From assembly GCA_032358255.1 (NCBI GenBank), contig JAULBX010032257.1, positions 62,001-126,000 on the forward strand: a stretch of 64,000 bases of DNA, read 5' to 3'. The notes below the pieces were generated by a model. It did not search any database. It had not been told where the DNA came from and was given only the letters and a program-made list of their open reading frames with translations. Positions 11,067-22,115 of the stretch are shown in pieces (positions within the stretch are counted from its first letter, which is position 1; each line of letters begins with the position of its first letter). A program made the translations under genes and the position numbers. The stretch is from Heterotrichella gracilis. Taxonomy: Eukaryota > Sar > Xanthophyceae > Tribonematales > Xanthonemataceae.

Positions 11067-14000
11067 ATGACTGGGCGGGCCTCTGGGCGCAGCCTGTTTC
11101 GCCTGGCGCACCAATGGGGCACCGCAATGACCTCACCACCAGTACCAGCACCAGCGGGACCAGCAGCAGCCACCGCCACCATCGCCAAAACCCTCCAGAA
11201 GGGTATTCGCACCCTCACCGCACCCTACCGCCCATGGGCGGCGCCAGGGCGGGGCCACCCCCCCACCCCACCTCACCGCCCAGCCTTCACCACCGCCCAG
11301 CCCCCACCCCTGCCACCCCACCCACCCACCCTCCTCCAGCGCATCACCCCTGGCAGGAAGGCCGCCATCGCCACCGCCGCAGCCACCGCTGCAACCACAG
11401 GGGTGGTACTATATATCGTGGCAGCAGGGGAGGACACCGGGGCCGGAGCGGTGGTGGGTTCCATCCCGGGGACCATGCGCACGCTGGGGTGGTGCCTGGG
11501 GGCGGGCTGGGCCTACCGCCAGCTCAAGCAGAGGTACCCGGAGGGCGAGGGAGGGGAATGCAAGGTGGGACTGAAAACTCACAAATATGTTGCTTTGTAA
11601 TGAGCCCTGGCGCGGGTCTTTTGCCTGCTTTATGAGTCGCCCAGGGGAATCATGGGGACGCTGGGTGGTGCCTGGGTGTGGTCTGATCGCCAGCTGTCAA
11701 GCAGAGGTACTCGGATGGCGGAGGAGGGGAGTGCAAAGATGGGGGCAGAGCCCTGTGGTGGCATTATAAACTTGCTGAATTTCATTTTTTAAAGTACATG
11801 AATGAATGGAGTTACTTGTTTAGTGCAACAAAATTATGTGTGTGCTTGATGTTTTATACAAAAGGCAGCAACTAGTGCAGGTTTTCCTTCGACAGTAGGG
11901 ATTCGTCATAAACTCACCCATCCCCACACCCCGACACCCATCTGGGCCCGCTCCACCTCGCAGGCTGCCTACTCCGAGGTTCACCAGCGCTATGCTGCCA
12001 AGCTGCTTCAGCTGTGCTCCGCCAACGGTGGCGTGTACATCAAGGCGGGGCAGCTGGCGGTGTCCATTGCGAGCGTGCCGCTGGAGTACAGGAGGTGGGC
12101 GGGGTTTGTGCTGGGGTGCAGGTTTACCAGGCCAGGATATACATGCAGCGGTGCGGCTTTGCCTGTGTCTTCTGGGGCCTTGTTTTGGGCTGAAGTCCCA
12201 AGGGAAGGAGATAGAGGGGCGGGGCAGGGTTTGGGCTGTGGATTTCTAGGACCGCGGCCCACCCCCTCCCTCCCCTCCCTCTAATTGCGCCCCTCCCTCC
12301 CCCCATGAAACCTGGAGGTGCTCCCCGGGACCATGCCCCTCCCCAGCCTGTTTTAACCACAAACACACACCTCACCCCCTCCACACCCATTACACACAAC
12401 CCTCCTTCCCCTCCTCAGGACCCTGGAGGTGCTCCAGGACCGCGTCCCCCCCCGCCCATTCGCCGAGGTGGACCGGGTACTAGAGCGCGAGCTGGGTGCC
12501 CCCGCCCACACCCTCTTTGCGCACTTTGACCGACAGGCAACCGCAGCTGCGTCGCTGGCGCAGGTGCACCGCGCGGTGACGCATGGCGGGGAGGAGGTGG
12601 CGGTCAAGGTGGGTAGGTTATGGCGGGGGCAACATGGGGAGGGAGGTGTGGGGAAATGGAAGGACAGGGGGTAGACCATGTACTTCCAGGCGAGCTAGGT
12701 GTGCTTGCTTACCCTGGTTAGGGTATGCACTGTGGCATTAGCGACAGGCCACCCTGGCAGCGTCGCTGGCGCAGGTGCACCGCGCGGTGACGCATGTGGG
12801 GGAGGAGGTGGCGGTCAAGGTGGGGTGGTGGGGATGGAAGGGAAGGGGTGGTGGTGGTCGGGTACGATACTTACCGCCAGGTGCAGCCTCTCTTTCACAA
12901 TCCAAAGACCTCCAACTACTTTGCCTTATACTTATTTACCAATCCCCAGATGCAGCCTGGGGAGCCATAGCACGCTACACAAAAGTTTTCTTACTCCCAC
13001 TCTCCCAGTTTTCCAATCCCCAGGTGCAGTACCTGGGACTGGAAGGATCCGTGGTAGCAGACCTGGCCACCCAAGCAGCCCTCACCCAAGCAGCCAAGCC
13101 ATTTCCCCCCTGAATATGCCAAATATTTTAAAATATCTCTCACCATCCTCGTCGTGGCCTTAAGTCAGTTTTATCATATTATCTAAATTCCGAATCCTTC
13201 ATTTTCTAATATATTCAGGTGCAATACCTAGGATTGGAAGGATCCGTAGTAGCAGACCTGGCCACCCTCTCCGCCCTCACCCAAGTAGCCAAGGCATTCT
13301 TCCCGGAATTTGAACTCGGCTGGCTGGTGGTGGATCTGCGTAAGAACCTCGCCAGGGAGCTGGATTTCGCCCAGGAGGCGGACAACGCGCGGCATTTGGC
13401 GGAATTGATGGGGGCCCGGGATGACGTGGCCGTGCCTGGTGTGGTTTCGGAGCTGAGCACTGGGCGGGTGATCACTATGGAGTGGGTGGAGGGGTGCAGG
13501 GCTTCGGATGTGGAGGGGATGCGCGGGTAAGGGGATGGGGGTGGGCACGGGAAATGTGCGCCCTCTGGCGGGTTTAGTGTGCATACCCCACGCCGTACAC
13601 CACACACCACACATCCCTGCCTTTCTGATTTCAACCCTCACGCCCTCTTCACAGACTGCTAACCTATCTGCAAGTAAAACTCAGCTTGATCTGCGTTTTA
13701 CCATGTAAACCCTGCCCATAGCACAGGTACCAACTGCAGGGCTTCTTCAGGTTTTGAGGTGGCCTCCTGCTGCTGGACGTTTACCCTCCCCAAAACCCTA
13801 AAAACCCCTTCAAGAACTTAAACCCTGTCCCAAACCCTACCACTGTGCAGGTACCACCTGCGGCCCCGAGAGGTTGGTCTTTTGCTGCTGGACACCTTTG
13901 CCGAGATGACATTTGTGCACGGCTTTGTCCACGGGGACCCGCACCCGGGGAACATAATAGTGCGGCCCAGACCAGGGGGGGACAGCTGGGCGAGGCGATG

Positions 14001-16224
14001 GTTTGGAGGGGGCTTGCATGCGCCGCAGGTGGGGGAAGGAAGGGGATGTATTGTGAGCGATACGAGACCACCTTTTGAGGGGGAGAATAATTCTGGATGT
14101 CAGAGTAATTAGAATAAATGATGGGTGTCGGATGCAGCATTTCTGGCCACAGGCCACTCCGGGGATGTGCGGTTACCAGGGCACCAATAGGCGGTGCAGA
14201 GCAAATCCGCGCTTATGTGTGCCGGGGAGTACAGTCAATTTGAGTTAAAGTGGATAGCACCGCACTGTGAAGAGATATTGTGTACTCCCCAATCCCTGTC
14301 CACCTTCGGCTCGTTTCCCACCCTACCTCCCCCAACCCCCACCACCTCCACATGTTGTGCTGCTTGACCACGGCCTGTACATGACCCTAAACCCTTAAAC
14401 CCACCACCTCTGCAGGTTGTACTACTTGACCACGGCCTGTACGTCACCCTGCCCGATCAACTGCGCCTCAGCTACTGCCAGCTGTGGTGCGCATTTGTGT
14501 CGCACGACACGGCAACAGCCACACAGGTGAGGGGATGGGGGTGCCCTTGTCTAGGGTATTGTGGAAGTCACACCCATGTGCCCGTGCCTGAGGTTACGTG
14601 GTGCACTCATAGTTGTCCTATCTTGCAAAACAGGCTATAGCAAGCTTTTGTCAAAAGTTCATATGCTAATCGACTAGCACATAAAAGACTGGAGTTTAAG
14701 CTATTGAAGGGTACATCAGAACCTGTATTTAATTTGCCTAGTATACGCCTCAACACCCCTCAGCCTCATTGCCACAACCGTGTGCAAGCCCCACTCCTCC
14801 CACCCGCCCATACGACCCACCCATCCACCCCTGCAGGCCGCCACCGCCATGGCTGGGGAGCGGGGGGGGCAAATCCTGCCGCAGCTGCTGCGCCCCCGCA
14901 ATTGGGCAAAAATTTCTCGCGAGGACCGCCTTCAGATGCGCAGCGCGGCAGGTGCGTGGCCCCAGGGGCCCCTGGCCTTACCCTGTGGCTCCCCGCATCG
15001 GGCAGCAGAAATGTGTGAAATAAGGGGGGTGGCCACTCTTCTTGCATCGCACCTGGGGCACGCATGCAATTGAATGACAATTGTGTTTGTCCGCACCCTT
15101 CTTCCAACGACACAGTTCAGGGCAGTGTCAGGACAGTGCTCCGTTGCAAGGGTGGCAGGCAATGTGGTTTTGTGCTGGAATGCATGCAACGCCAACTATC
15201 TACCTGCTTCCTCCCCCTCCACCTCCTAAAACCTCCTTCTTTCATGTGCTTATTCCCTTGGTGAGACTTAACCCCAGGCCACTCCTTCCTACCCATCCCA
15301 CCCCACCCCCCACCCTTCCAGGCCTCAACTCCCTGGGTGACGTTGGCCGCCTGCTTGAGGCCTTCCCCCGCCCCCTGGTGGATGTGCTGCGCCTGTCAGC
15401 TGTGGTGCGACACACAGCCACGCTGCTGGGCACAACCATACACGACAGGCTGAGGGTCAACGCGGCGCAGGTGGGGTTAGTTGCTATGGTTTTTTATATG
15501 TAGGTTTAGGGTGTATTTAGGGTATTCAAGCTGAGGGTCAGCGCGGCGGAGGTGCAGGGCTTTGGTTGTTTTAGGATGTTTTAATTGTAGATTAAGGGTT
15601 TTTTCTAATGTTTTTTTAGGCTGAGCGTCAATGCCGCGCAGGTGGGGTGGGTCGGTGGTTCTTTTGCCCCAAGGAAAGGAGCAGGTAGTAGTGGCTGTGT
15701 GGATAATGGTGCCGTGCGGCAATCTGGCATGTGCCTGTTTAGGGTCTGATCAGGGTGCCGTATGGACACACGCTGGACACATGTGTTGGAGTTGTGGAGG
15801 ACAGGTATTTGCAATCAGGCATGCCAATAATACCATTTGTTTGGAAGTATTGAAATGGCTGCTAGAATTAGCTTTGCCCTAGCGCAAGCTGTCCAAGGGC
15901 TCATCCTTTATGCTTTTCCTACCATGCGATTGTGGATGCATCCCTCCGGGGGCCCGCACGTAATGTAATGCTGGTATGTTATGCCAGCAACTGACATGTG
16001 CCATCACCACTCAAGTCCCTCACCACCCACCACCGCAGGCGCTCCGGGGCCTGTCATTGGTGCGCGAGGGCAGCGGCGGCGTGGGGGCGGTCGAGGACAT
16101 GCGCTCCCGCAGGGTGCGCGCCATGCTCACCCTGCGCATCTACGCCATGCGCTGCCTGTTCTGGGTGGTGGGGGTGGTGGAGGGGGTGGTGGAGCGGCTG
16201 GCGGGGGAAGGGGGGCCGGGCTGA
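11067..16224 (+). CDS. ABC1/UbiB-family atypical kinase (ADCK1-like)
   Basis: Nine exons with consistent phases: 11067-11564, 11964-12094, 12419-12608, 13219-13526, 13851-14028, 14416-14526, 14837-14951, 15322-15470, 16039-16224, giving 621 residues. Residues 1-98 are a Pro/Ala/Thr-rich, basic targeting-like region, and 99-120 a hydrophobic helix ([10 protein letters not shown]). Family hallmarks follow in order: KxGQ (KAGQ, 193-196), the alanine-rich loop AAASLAQVH (252-260), the lysine of VAVK (273), [10 protein letters not shown], the catalytic loop HGDPHPGN (403-410), and LLDHG (438-442) in the metal-binding position, as in ADCK1-type members. Family members act in mitochondria or plastids on quinone/lipid homeostasis; the exact substrate is unknown. 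All core kinase motifs are intact. Introns hold copies of adjacent exon edges. Confidence 0.92.
12306..12350 (+). repeat. Copy of ABC1K exon 3 start in the preceding intron
   Basis: ACCTGGAGGTGCTCC followed by GGGACCATGCCCC copies the real exon start ACCCTGGAGGTGCTCC, AGGACCGCGTCCCC at 12420-12450. Confidence 0.75.
12745..12830 (+). repeat. Copy of ABC1K exon 3 end with donor in the following intron
   Basis: CGACAGGCCACCCTGGCAGC, GTCGCTGGCGCAGGTGCACC and GGAGGAGGTGGCGGTCAAGG repeat the end of exon 3 (12528-12608) almost base for base, including the splice donor. Translated it gives [19 protein letters not shown] against [19 protein letters not shown]. Using this donor would still place VAVK at the junction, so it is a plausible alternative exon or decoy. 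Confidence 0.88.
13015..13115 (+). repeat. Copy of ABC1K exon 4 start with acceptor
   Basis: After a CCCCAG acceptor the sequence reads [16 protein letters not shown], identical in protein to the first 16 residues of exon 4 (13219), then drifts and ends in TGA at 13112. It is a truncated exon duplicate about 196 bases upstream of the real one. Confidence 0.9.
13728..13785 (+). repeat. Copy of ABC1K exon 5 start
   Basis: CACAGGTACCAACTGCAGGG and CTGCTGCTGGACG resemble CAGGTACCACCTGCGGCCCC and TTGCTGCTGGACA at 13848-13893. The copy contains an in-frame stop. Confidence 0.65.
14355..14400 (+). repeat. Copy of ABC1K exon 6 start
   Basis: GTTGTGCTGCTTGACCACGG and CCTGTACATGACCCT at 14354-14388 copy GTTGTACTACTTGACCACGG, CCTGTACGTCACCCT at 14416-14450. 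The first copy has no clear acceptor. Confidence 0.85.
15520..15665 (+). repeat. Two copies of ABC1K exon 8 end and donor
   Basis: GCTGAGGGTCAGCGCGGCGG with AGGTGCAGGG (15529-15560) and GCTGAGCGTCAATGCCGCGC with AGGTGGGG (15620-15648) repeat the exon 8 end GCTGAGGGTCAACGCGGCGC, AGGTGGGG (15450-15476). Each retains a donor. Confidence 0.88.
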
Positions 16225-16999
16225 GGGCTGGAAGAGGTTCCTATTTCTGCCCTGTTCCTATTTCTGGATGAGGTGCAGGGGTGTTGTGGATGGTGGAGGA
16301 GGGGGACGGGTGGGGCTGAGGGTGGGTTGTTGGGGGAGGGAGGCAGCCAGTGGTGGGGGATCGATAAGGGTGTGTGGCGACTGGTCGGGGTTTGGGGGCG
16401 TCTATCCTTTCTGGTTAGTGAGGGCGTGCTTTGGGGTCTCAGGCGTGAGTGGGTGAACCCAGGAGCTTGGTAATTCCACCAACCGGGGAGGCGGTGTTCA
16501 TTTTACACCTTAGGATGGTGGTGTACCCGTATCTATCGGGATCCCAGGCGCTAGTGTTGCAGGCGCTAGTTGTTGAACTAAGTGACTGCGATTTTTTGTG
16601 ACCGTTGCCATTTCAGGATTGTTGCCAATGGAGGTGCATTGTGACCAGTACAAGTGTTTCAACACAAAATTACAATATTAGAAATAGAAATCGAATAATA
16701 ATAATAATAATACAAGATTAACTCCTTGCCACTTTTTATGCTGGGACCATTTTGTAAAAATACAGGGAGTGCATTTTCTACCTCTGTCCCTCCTTGCAAG
16801 CGAGGATGTTAAAAATGTGATACAAAGGGTGTTTGCAACCAGACTTGCAACGCTTTTGCAGACACCCAGTTCTCGACGTGAGCTTTAGTGTTGAACCATG
16901 AGAGCCTGCTTTTCGTCGTCAAGCCAATAGGGGTGGGCAAGCGCTGCTGCATCGACCCATCATCGCGAGAACACATCTGGTGGCCATCTATTTACCAAG

Positions 17000-19900
17000 A
17001 TGACGACGGTACCTGTGGCGAAGAGGGGCGAACACTACCAGTATGTCCACGAAAGACAACGAAAAATCATTACGCGTACCGGCAACTGTGTGAATAGCGC
17101 CGTTTTTAAACCGTACATGCATCTGCAGTTCGTATGTGGCATGACTGTTCACTTTCCCATCCTCCCTCCACTGGATGTTTGGCGATCAGTGGTCACGTTG
17201 CAATCATATTGCTGCCCATGTGTGTTTACACCGGGTGGTTGTTGCAGGGAGAACTCGAAAAAGCGCGATGTGAGGACCATGAACATGGAAGCCGCAAAGG
17301 CGGTAGCAGATGCTGTACGGACCTCGTTGGGACCCCGCGGGATGGACAAGATGGTGAGGCTGCGAACCTTTTCTTATGTCAAAACAAGACGACGCTGCTT
17401 TTTACGCACTCCCCATAGCCTCCGCTGCTGCGATTTGCACCCAATTTCTAATGCATGCATATTGGAATTGCCCAGGTGTGCCTGGCCGACGGCGAAGTGA
17501 TCATCACGAACGATGGCGCAACCATCCTGAACAAGATGAGCGTCACGCAACCAGCTGCAAGGATGCTGGTGGAGCTCTCCAAGTCACAGGTGCGCTGCCT
17601 GCCTTTTGCTCACTTTCCATCCCTGGGTTTGGCCAACTCAGCAACTCCCCACAGTCTGAGACACTGTGTATTGTACCTTGCCCTCTACAGGACCTTTTCA
17701 AACCCATTGCACCAACTCCCACAGGCCTGAAATCTTGTGTGTCTTGTGTCCGCACCCTGGAGGACCATATCAACTCCAATGGAGCATCCCCACCCAACCT
17801 GAAACCCTGTGTGCGCCTTGCCTTCTCCAGGACGTGGTGGCTGGTGACGGCACCACCTCGGTGGTTGTCATCTGCGGGGCGCTGCTGAAGAAGTCCCTAG
17901 ACCTGCTGGACAAGGGCATCCACCCGACAGTCATCTCAGACGCCTTTGGCAGGGCCGTGAACAAGGCCATGGAGGTGGGTGTAGGGATCTCCACGTGTGG
18001 GGCATGGCACAGTGCCCACCCCAACCGCGCTGGGAAACGTTGCATTGCTCAACCAGATCCACGCCAAAAATGCTGCCATCATAACTTCGAAGCTGGTGGC
18101 GGCGTGCGGTGGCGTCCCATCATCGCATGGGCTCCTCTTGGCAGCCGCGGGCAAAAAAATACGATGTCACTTCGCAAGGCCAAAAGCACACCACAGTGCC
18201 TCCACACCAAGTGTAGACACCACCCACGCCGCGCCAACTCTGTACTGCCACGTGAGCGCCATTGCACCACCACCACCGCCATCCATATGCCCCCCTCCTG
18301 ACCCCTGCCATGTGGCTGCACAGGTTCTTTCTGAGGTGTCCATCCCCGTGGACCTGGCAGACAGGGAGGCGCTCATCAAAGCGGCAAACACGTACGTTGT
18401 AATATAAACCCTAAGCCCTTGAAACTAAAACCCTAGACAGGGATGCGCTTATAACATCGCCAAACACACATCTGTGACATTCTGCATTCCTGGCGCGTTT
18501 GCAAACCACTTGCCTGTGCACAAAACTGTATATCATGATGGGATGTATGTGAATTTTGTTGTGTATTCCTTGTCAACTACCGGGCGCATGGTGCTCATTT
18601 TGCCTTGTGTCTTTCCCAGGTCCCTGAGCTCCAAGGTTGTGTCCCAGTACTCCTCGCTGCTGTCCCCAATGGCGGTGGACTCACTCCTCAGGGTGCTGGA
18701 CCCACAGCGGCCAGAAGTGTAAGTGGCGCAGGGTTGATGCGTACGTTCATTAGGGTTTGTGGAGGGCCTGTCGTTGATCCTCATGTTGACATGCGGACCT
18801 GCACGGCATTCCAACTCATTCCACAGGATTTTATCAGATTGTGCACAGCACTCGCTCGCATCGCGCACAACTATAGACGCATGTATGGATCACACATGTA
18901 GCTGTTCACATTCCACAATGCATCTCAACCCCTGTTCTGGCGCGATCCGTGACCCCAGCCGCCCCTTCCCCCCCTGCAGAGTGGACCTGCGGGACATCAA
19001 GGTGGTCTCCAAGCTGGGCGGCACCATCGACGACTCCGCCATCATCGATGGCATGGTGTTCGACCACAAGGCCATCAAGTCCGCCGGCGGGCCCCGGCGG
19101 GTGGAGAACGCCAAGATCGCGCTCATCCAGTTCCAAATATCGCCCCCCAAGACGGACATTGAGAACAATGTGATCATCAGCGATTACCAGCAGATGGACC
19201 GGATCCTCAAGGAGGAGCGCAACTACATCCTGCAGATTGTGAAGAAGATCAAGGCCACGGGGTGCAACGTGCTGCTCATCCAAAAGTCCATCCTGCGGGA
19301 CGCCGTCACCGACCTGTCGCTGCACTACCTGGTGAGGGAAAGATACGAGACTATGGCTAGTAGAGCAAAAACAAGTAAATTACAGTGGCCTGAATGGCCT
19401 GCTGCTGCACTGCCTGGCGAGGGCAGGAAAAACACAAGATAAGCAAATACTAGAAACACAGCATAATGGGGCAATCAAGAAGATTTTGCAGGGCATTGCC
19501 ACCTACCCCCTGGCCCCTATCTTGTCACCCTGCTGCACCCCAGTACACACACCACCATCCAACCCCCCCCACACCCACCCCCAGCCACTGAGCCAACCCC
19601 GCCACCCCGCAGGCCAAAGCCAAGATCCTGGTGGTGCGCGACATTGAGCGCGATGACATTGAGTTCATCTCAAAGACGCTCAACTGCCTGCCCATCGCCT
19701 CGGTGGACCACATGCGCACAGACAAGCTGGGCCATGCAGATCTGGTGGAGGAGCTGGATGTAAGTGGGGGTTTAGGGTTTGTAGGTGTAGGGTTTTATGC
19801 GTTGAAATTGGGCGGGAAAGAAGGGCCGGTCACATGCGCACAGACAAGCTGGGGTATGCAGGCCTGGTGGAGGAGCTGGATGTGAGTGGGGATGTAGGTT

Positions 19901-22115
19901 TGTAGCTGTAGGGTTTTATGCGTGGAAATGGGGTGGAAAGGAGTGTGGGCGCATGCGCACAGACAGCTGGGTATGCAGGCCTGGTGGAGGAGCTGGATGT
20001 GAGTGGGGGGGTGGATGGGAGTGGGGTGTAGGCTTTGTATGGGAAACTGGACAGGGGAAGTAGTGGATCACTTGCACTTGTAATCTTGGACAGGCAGGGT
20101 AGGAGCTGGAATGTTGAGGGGTGTGTAGGAGGTATCCGCCAGTGTGGCATCCACCAACCCACCCACCCCTCACCTCCCACCCGCAGGTCGGCAAGGGCAA
20201 GGTGGTGAAGGTGACTGGCATCCAGCAGCGGGGCCGCACCGCCACCGTGCTGCTGCGCGGCTCAAACAAGCTGGTGCTGGAGGAGGCCGAGCGATCCCTA
20301 CATGATGCCCTGTGCGTGGTGCGGTGCCTGGTACACAAGCGCAGCCTCATCGCGGGGGGTGCTGCGCCTGAGATGGAGGTCACGTACCGCCTGGCGCAGT
20401 GGGCCAAGACACTGCAGGTGGGTGGCGGTGGTGGTTGTGGTGGTGGGTGGAAAGGTTGGGTGCGTTTTGCGCGGTGTGGCGTGCGCTGCCTGGTGCATGA
20501 GCGGAGCCTGCTTGCGGATGGTGGTATGGCTGAGATGGAGGTCACGCACAGGCTGGTGCAGTGGGCAAAGACGCTGCAGGTGGGTGGTGGACGTGAAGTG
20601 TGGTGGGGTTGGGTGGGCAGGTTGGGGTGGTCTGTGCTGCATGCATGTGACGAACCTGGCCACGGATGGTGCTGCACCTAAGATGGAGGTGACGTTCAGG
20701 CTGGTGCAATGGAATGGGGGATACAAGTGGGCGGGGTGATGGATGGGAGGAGGGTGAGAGCACACCCAAACTGGCATTCCGCCTCCAGACACGGACCGCC
20801 TAACCCCAAGACCCTCGATCCCCAAACCCTGACCCTAAGAGGGCATGGAGAGCTACTGCGTTTGCCGCTTTGCCGAGGCGCTGGAGAATGTGCTCTAAAC
20901 CCTAAAACCCCTAACCCCTCGCCTCCCCAGGGCATGGAGAGCTACTGCGTGCGCGGGTTTGCAGAGGCGCTGGAGATTGTGCCCTACACCCTTGCTGAGA
21001 ACGCTGGGCTTGACCCAATTCAGATAGTCACAGAGCTGCGGAAGCTGCACGCAAGCGGTGAGCGCAGGGGTGGTGGGATGTATAGGCAGCTGGCTGGAGG
21101 GGGGCATGTTTTGAAGGGCAGGTTTCCTGCGTGTATGTTTTTACTATGCTAGCAGCCGATATGATCAAGTGTGGGGCCGCATTTCTATCATACTGGTCAT
21201 ACTAATCCTGTTAGCGACACCACCTTGACCGCCCCCCTGCCCTGACGAGCGCTGCCTCGGCATCAACGTGCTCAGATAACACTTGTTAATTCAGATCACT
21301 TTCTCATTCCACCCCCCTGCCCCCCCCCAGGCGAGCGCTACCACGGCATCAACGTGCGCAAGGGCCAGGTGACCAACATGCTGGAGGAGAACGTGGTGCA
21401 GCCCCTGCTGGTCACAACAAGCGCGCTGCAGCTGGCAACGGAGTGCACGCGCATGATCCTAAAGGTGGGTGGGTGGGGTAAGGTGGTGGTGTGGTGTGGT
21501 GGTGGTGGAGAGGGCGGCTGCTGCGCAAGTGGGGCCAGCATGGGCCAGAATTCGCTATGTGCTGAAGGTTTCTTTTGAATTCGGCACTTTTGTGGAGGGG
21601 TGGGTGGAGGTCCAGGGTAGAGGTGGGGGTGGTTGAGGGGCAGGCGGTGCAGCTGTTAAAGGTTTACAGTTGAGGGGCATGTGGTGTAGCTGTTTAGGAT
21701 TTAGGGTCGAAGGGCAGGTGGTGCATCTGATGCGGGTCACCACCAGTGCATGAGGGTCGGCTGGGGGAGGGGGCGGCTGCATTGTCGTGGTGGTGGTGGT
21801 GGTAGCTGATGCACAGCATGGGTGACTGTTTGAGGATACCGCACCCGTTCTCTTGGTGGCTTAGAAGTAGTTTTGATAGTATCATAGGCCATGGCAATGG
21901 CATGGCTGCTGTGTAGGGCTTCATAGGATGTTGGTATCTGGGTGACGAGGTCTTGCGCACACACACTGATATACAAACTGATTGAATTGGGTGCATACTC
22001 AAATGAATTCTTCTGAAGTCTTTTGAATTTCTCTGGAATTAGTTTCAGCGGTATAAGAATTAATGCGCATTCCCCTGCTTTTCTGCAGATTGACGATATC
22101 GTCCCCACCAGGTAA
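17000..22115 (+). CDS. CCT4: T-complex protein 1 subunit delta (CCT4), cytosolic group II chaperonin
   Basis: One of eight paralogous subunits of the ATP-driven CCT/TRiC ring that folds actin, tubulin and other proteins in the cytosol. Twelve exons in phase: 17000-17040, 17248-17353, 17476-17589, 17831-17974, 18324-18391, 18620-18718, 18980-19331, 19613-19759, 20187-20417, 20931-21057, 21331-21464, 22089-22115, giving 529 residues, the normal length. Delta-type signatures include [26 protein letters not shown] (60-65), the nucleotide-binding GDGTTSV (92-98), [61 protein letters not shown] and the C-terminal IDDIVPTR. Exon 1 is only 41 nt and its end (CCA|GTATGT) gives HYQENSKKRD across the junction. 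Nothing conserved is missing. Several introns contain near-exact copies of exon ends. Confidence 0.95.
17680..17835 (+). repeat. Repeated acceptor regions before CCT4 exon 4
   Basis: Three similar blocks (CTGAGACACTGTGT ... CTCTACAGGAC; CTGAAATCTTGTGTGTC ... CTGGAGGAC; CTGAAACCCTGTGTGCG ... CTCCAGGAC) precede the real acceptor at 17830. They read as tandem copies of one acceptor segment about 60-70 bases long. Confidence 0.65.
19830..20010 (+). repeat. Two copies of CCT4 exon 8 end with functional-looking donors
   Basis: The real exon end at 19706-19770 (CACATGCGCACAGACAAGC, CTGGTGGAGGAGCTGGATG|TAAGTGG) recurs at 19831-19892 and 19949-20008 with only a few changes. Both copies end in GGATGTGAGTGGGG, a good donor. 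Spacing is about 120 bases. Confidence 0.93.
20475..20725 (+). repeat. Two copies of CCT4 exon 9 end
   Basis: The stretch 20478-20590 repeats exon 9 from RCLVHKRSL to the donor ([27 protein letters not shown], then GTGGGTGG). The stretch 20645-20712 is a shorter, more decayed copy ([15 protein letters not shown]) lacking a clear donor. The real segment is 20318-20425. Confidence 0.93.
20836..20900 (+). repeat. Copy of CCT4 exon 10 start
   Basis: GGCATGGAGAGCTACTGCG, then TTTGCCGAGGCGCTGGAGA and a TAA stop, copy the real exon start at 20931-20990. It lies 92 bases upstream of the genuine acceptor. Confidence 0.9.
21238..21280 (+). repeat. Copy of CCT4 exon 11 start
   Basis: GACGAGCGCTGCCTCGGCA and TCAACGTGCTC match GGCGAGCGCTACCACGGCA, TCAACGTGCGC at 21331-21360. 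The copy is followed quickly by TAA. Confidence 0.75.

Noticed and set aside
20475-20590. Second CCT4 exon 9 segment as part of the protein
   Set aside because: Including it would duplicate a chaperonin segment that is single in every CCT4. The first donor already gives the standard sequence joined to GMESYC.
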